From: Gammaproteobacteria bacterium
GTDB lineage: Bacteria > Pseudomonadota > Gammaproteobacteria > Xanthomonadales > SZUA-36
Assembly: GCA_030428105.1 (NCBI GenBank)
Contig: JAUIBE010000005.1
Span: forward strand, 114,856-178,855
Direction: 5' to 3'
DNA length: 64,000 nucleotides
The notes beneath the pieces were generated by a model. The model saw only the letters and a program-made list of their open reading frames with translations. It did no database searches and had not been told where the DNA came from. Positions 63,904 to 64,000 of the stretch are shown here, piece after piece (position 1 is the first letter of the stretch; every line of letters begins with the position of its first letter). A program made the translations under genes and the position numbers.

Positions 63904-64000
63904 GGTGGCCCCTGTCGGCCCCCCCGCGACGATACGTTGTGAACCCCGTCAGGCCCGGAAGGGAGCAGCGGCAACAGCGGACTCGGGCGCCGGGGTGTGG
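63904..64000 (+). ncRNA. ffs: 4.5S RNA of the signal recognition particle, 5' part
   Basis: The universally conserved SRP domain IV apical sequence GTCAGGCCCGGAAGGGAGCAGC is present near 63948-63969. It is flanked by 5' GTCGGCC...CGCGACG and 3' GGCAACAGCGG...GCGCCGGGGT, which resemble the arms of E. coli 4.5S RNA. The window ends before the 3' strand of the closing helix. It pairs with Ffh encoded at 47.6 kb. In related genomes dnaX usually follows. Confidence 0.93.

Overview
The window is a 64 kb piece of chromosome from a gammaproteobacterium with roughly 60 percent GC and a densely packed, mostly housekeeping gene set. Several gene orders match the classic gammaproteobacterial ones: envC-gpmI next to a YibN-like rhodanese, secB and gpsA; xseB-ispA-dxs; rpsF-rpsR-rplI-dnaB-alr; ffh with ypjD and a CorB-type gene beside it; rpsP-rimM-trmD-rplS; and pncC-recA-recX-alaS-csrA-tRNA-Ser(GCU). 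Split class II ribonucleotide reductase genes (nrdJa/nrdJb), a FimX-like protein and the mtaD-ubiG-mupP order recall Pseudomonas and deep-branching Xanthomonadales/Chromatiales relatives. The exact lineage is not determined here. I see no insertion sequence, prophage or CRISPR array.

Layout. 1-4.5 kb: envC (cut by the window edge), gpmI, rhodanese, secB, gpsA. 4.6-7.8 kb: nrdJa/nrdJb behind a promoter with two well-phased NrdR boxes. 7.8-12 kb: GST, Yip1-type membrane protein, NERD-domain protein, exported M20 hydrolase. 12-17.6 kb: deoA, cdd, a Tat/GMC oxidoreductase pair, an exported RidA, a universal stress protein and a DUF2238 membrane protein. 17.6-26.1 kb: seven tightly spaced minus-strand genes (fimX-like, gluQ, accA, tilS, xseB, ispA, dxs). 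26.3-31.7 kb: efp, mtaD, ubiG, mupP, a degenerate squalene/phytoene-synthase-like gene, GFA, FmdB and HIT proteins.

31.7-34.9 kb is the unusual part. It is more AT-rich and holds an exported repeat protein (six EKSGTGI heptads ahead of its signal sequence, thirteen 11-residue VTGNGTGSNTQ-type repeats after it), a DUF6502-like gene whose ribosome binding site lies inside a hairpin touching the start codon, and about 1 kb without a gene. In that gap I find two divergent candidate non-coding RNAs. Both are rich in GGA displayed in hairpin loops, both begin with a stem at their predicted first nucleotide, and they share a regulatory region with TAGAC repeated four times at exact 16-bp steps. This looks like a divergent pair of CsrB/RsmY-type RNAs that would titrate CsrA, whose gene lies at 63.4 kb. 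This is inference from sequence and folding by eye.

34.9-47.5 kb: nbaC and amnD of the kynurenine/2-aminomuconate route, asnS, an IscA-type protein, the rpsF-rplI ribosomal cluster with a very acidic S6 tail, dnaB, alr, a pspF-like activator, radA, an acyltransferase, a CorB-type transporter and ypjD. 47.6-53.1 kb: ffh, a PhoX-like Tat protein, a GNAT acetyltransferase and rpsP-rimM-trmD-rplS. 53.2-64 kb: htpG, hslR, mutS, pncC, recA, recX, alaS, csrA, tRNA-Ser(GCU) and the start of the 4.5S RNA gene. Ffh and 4.5S RNA together form the bacterial signal recognition particle.
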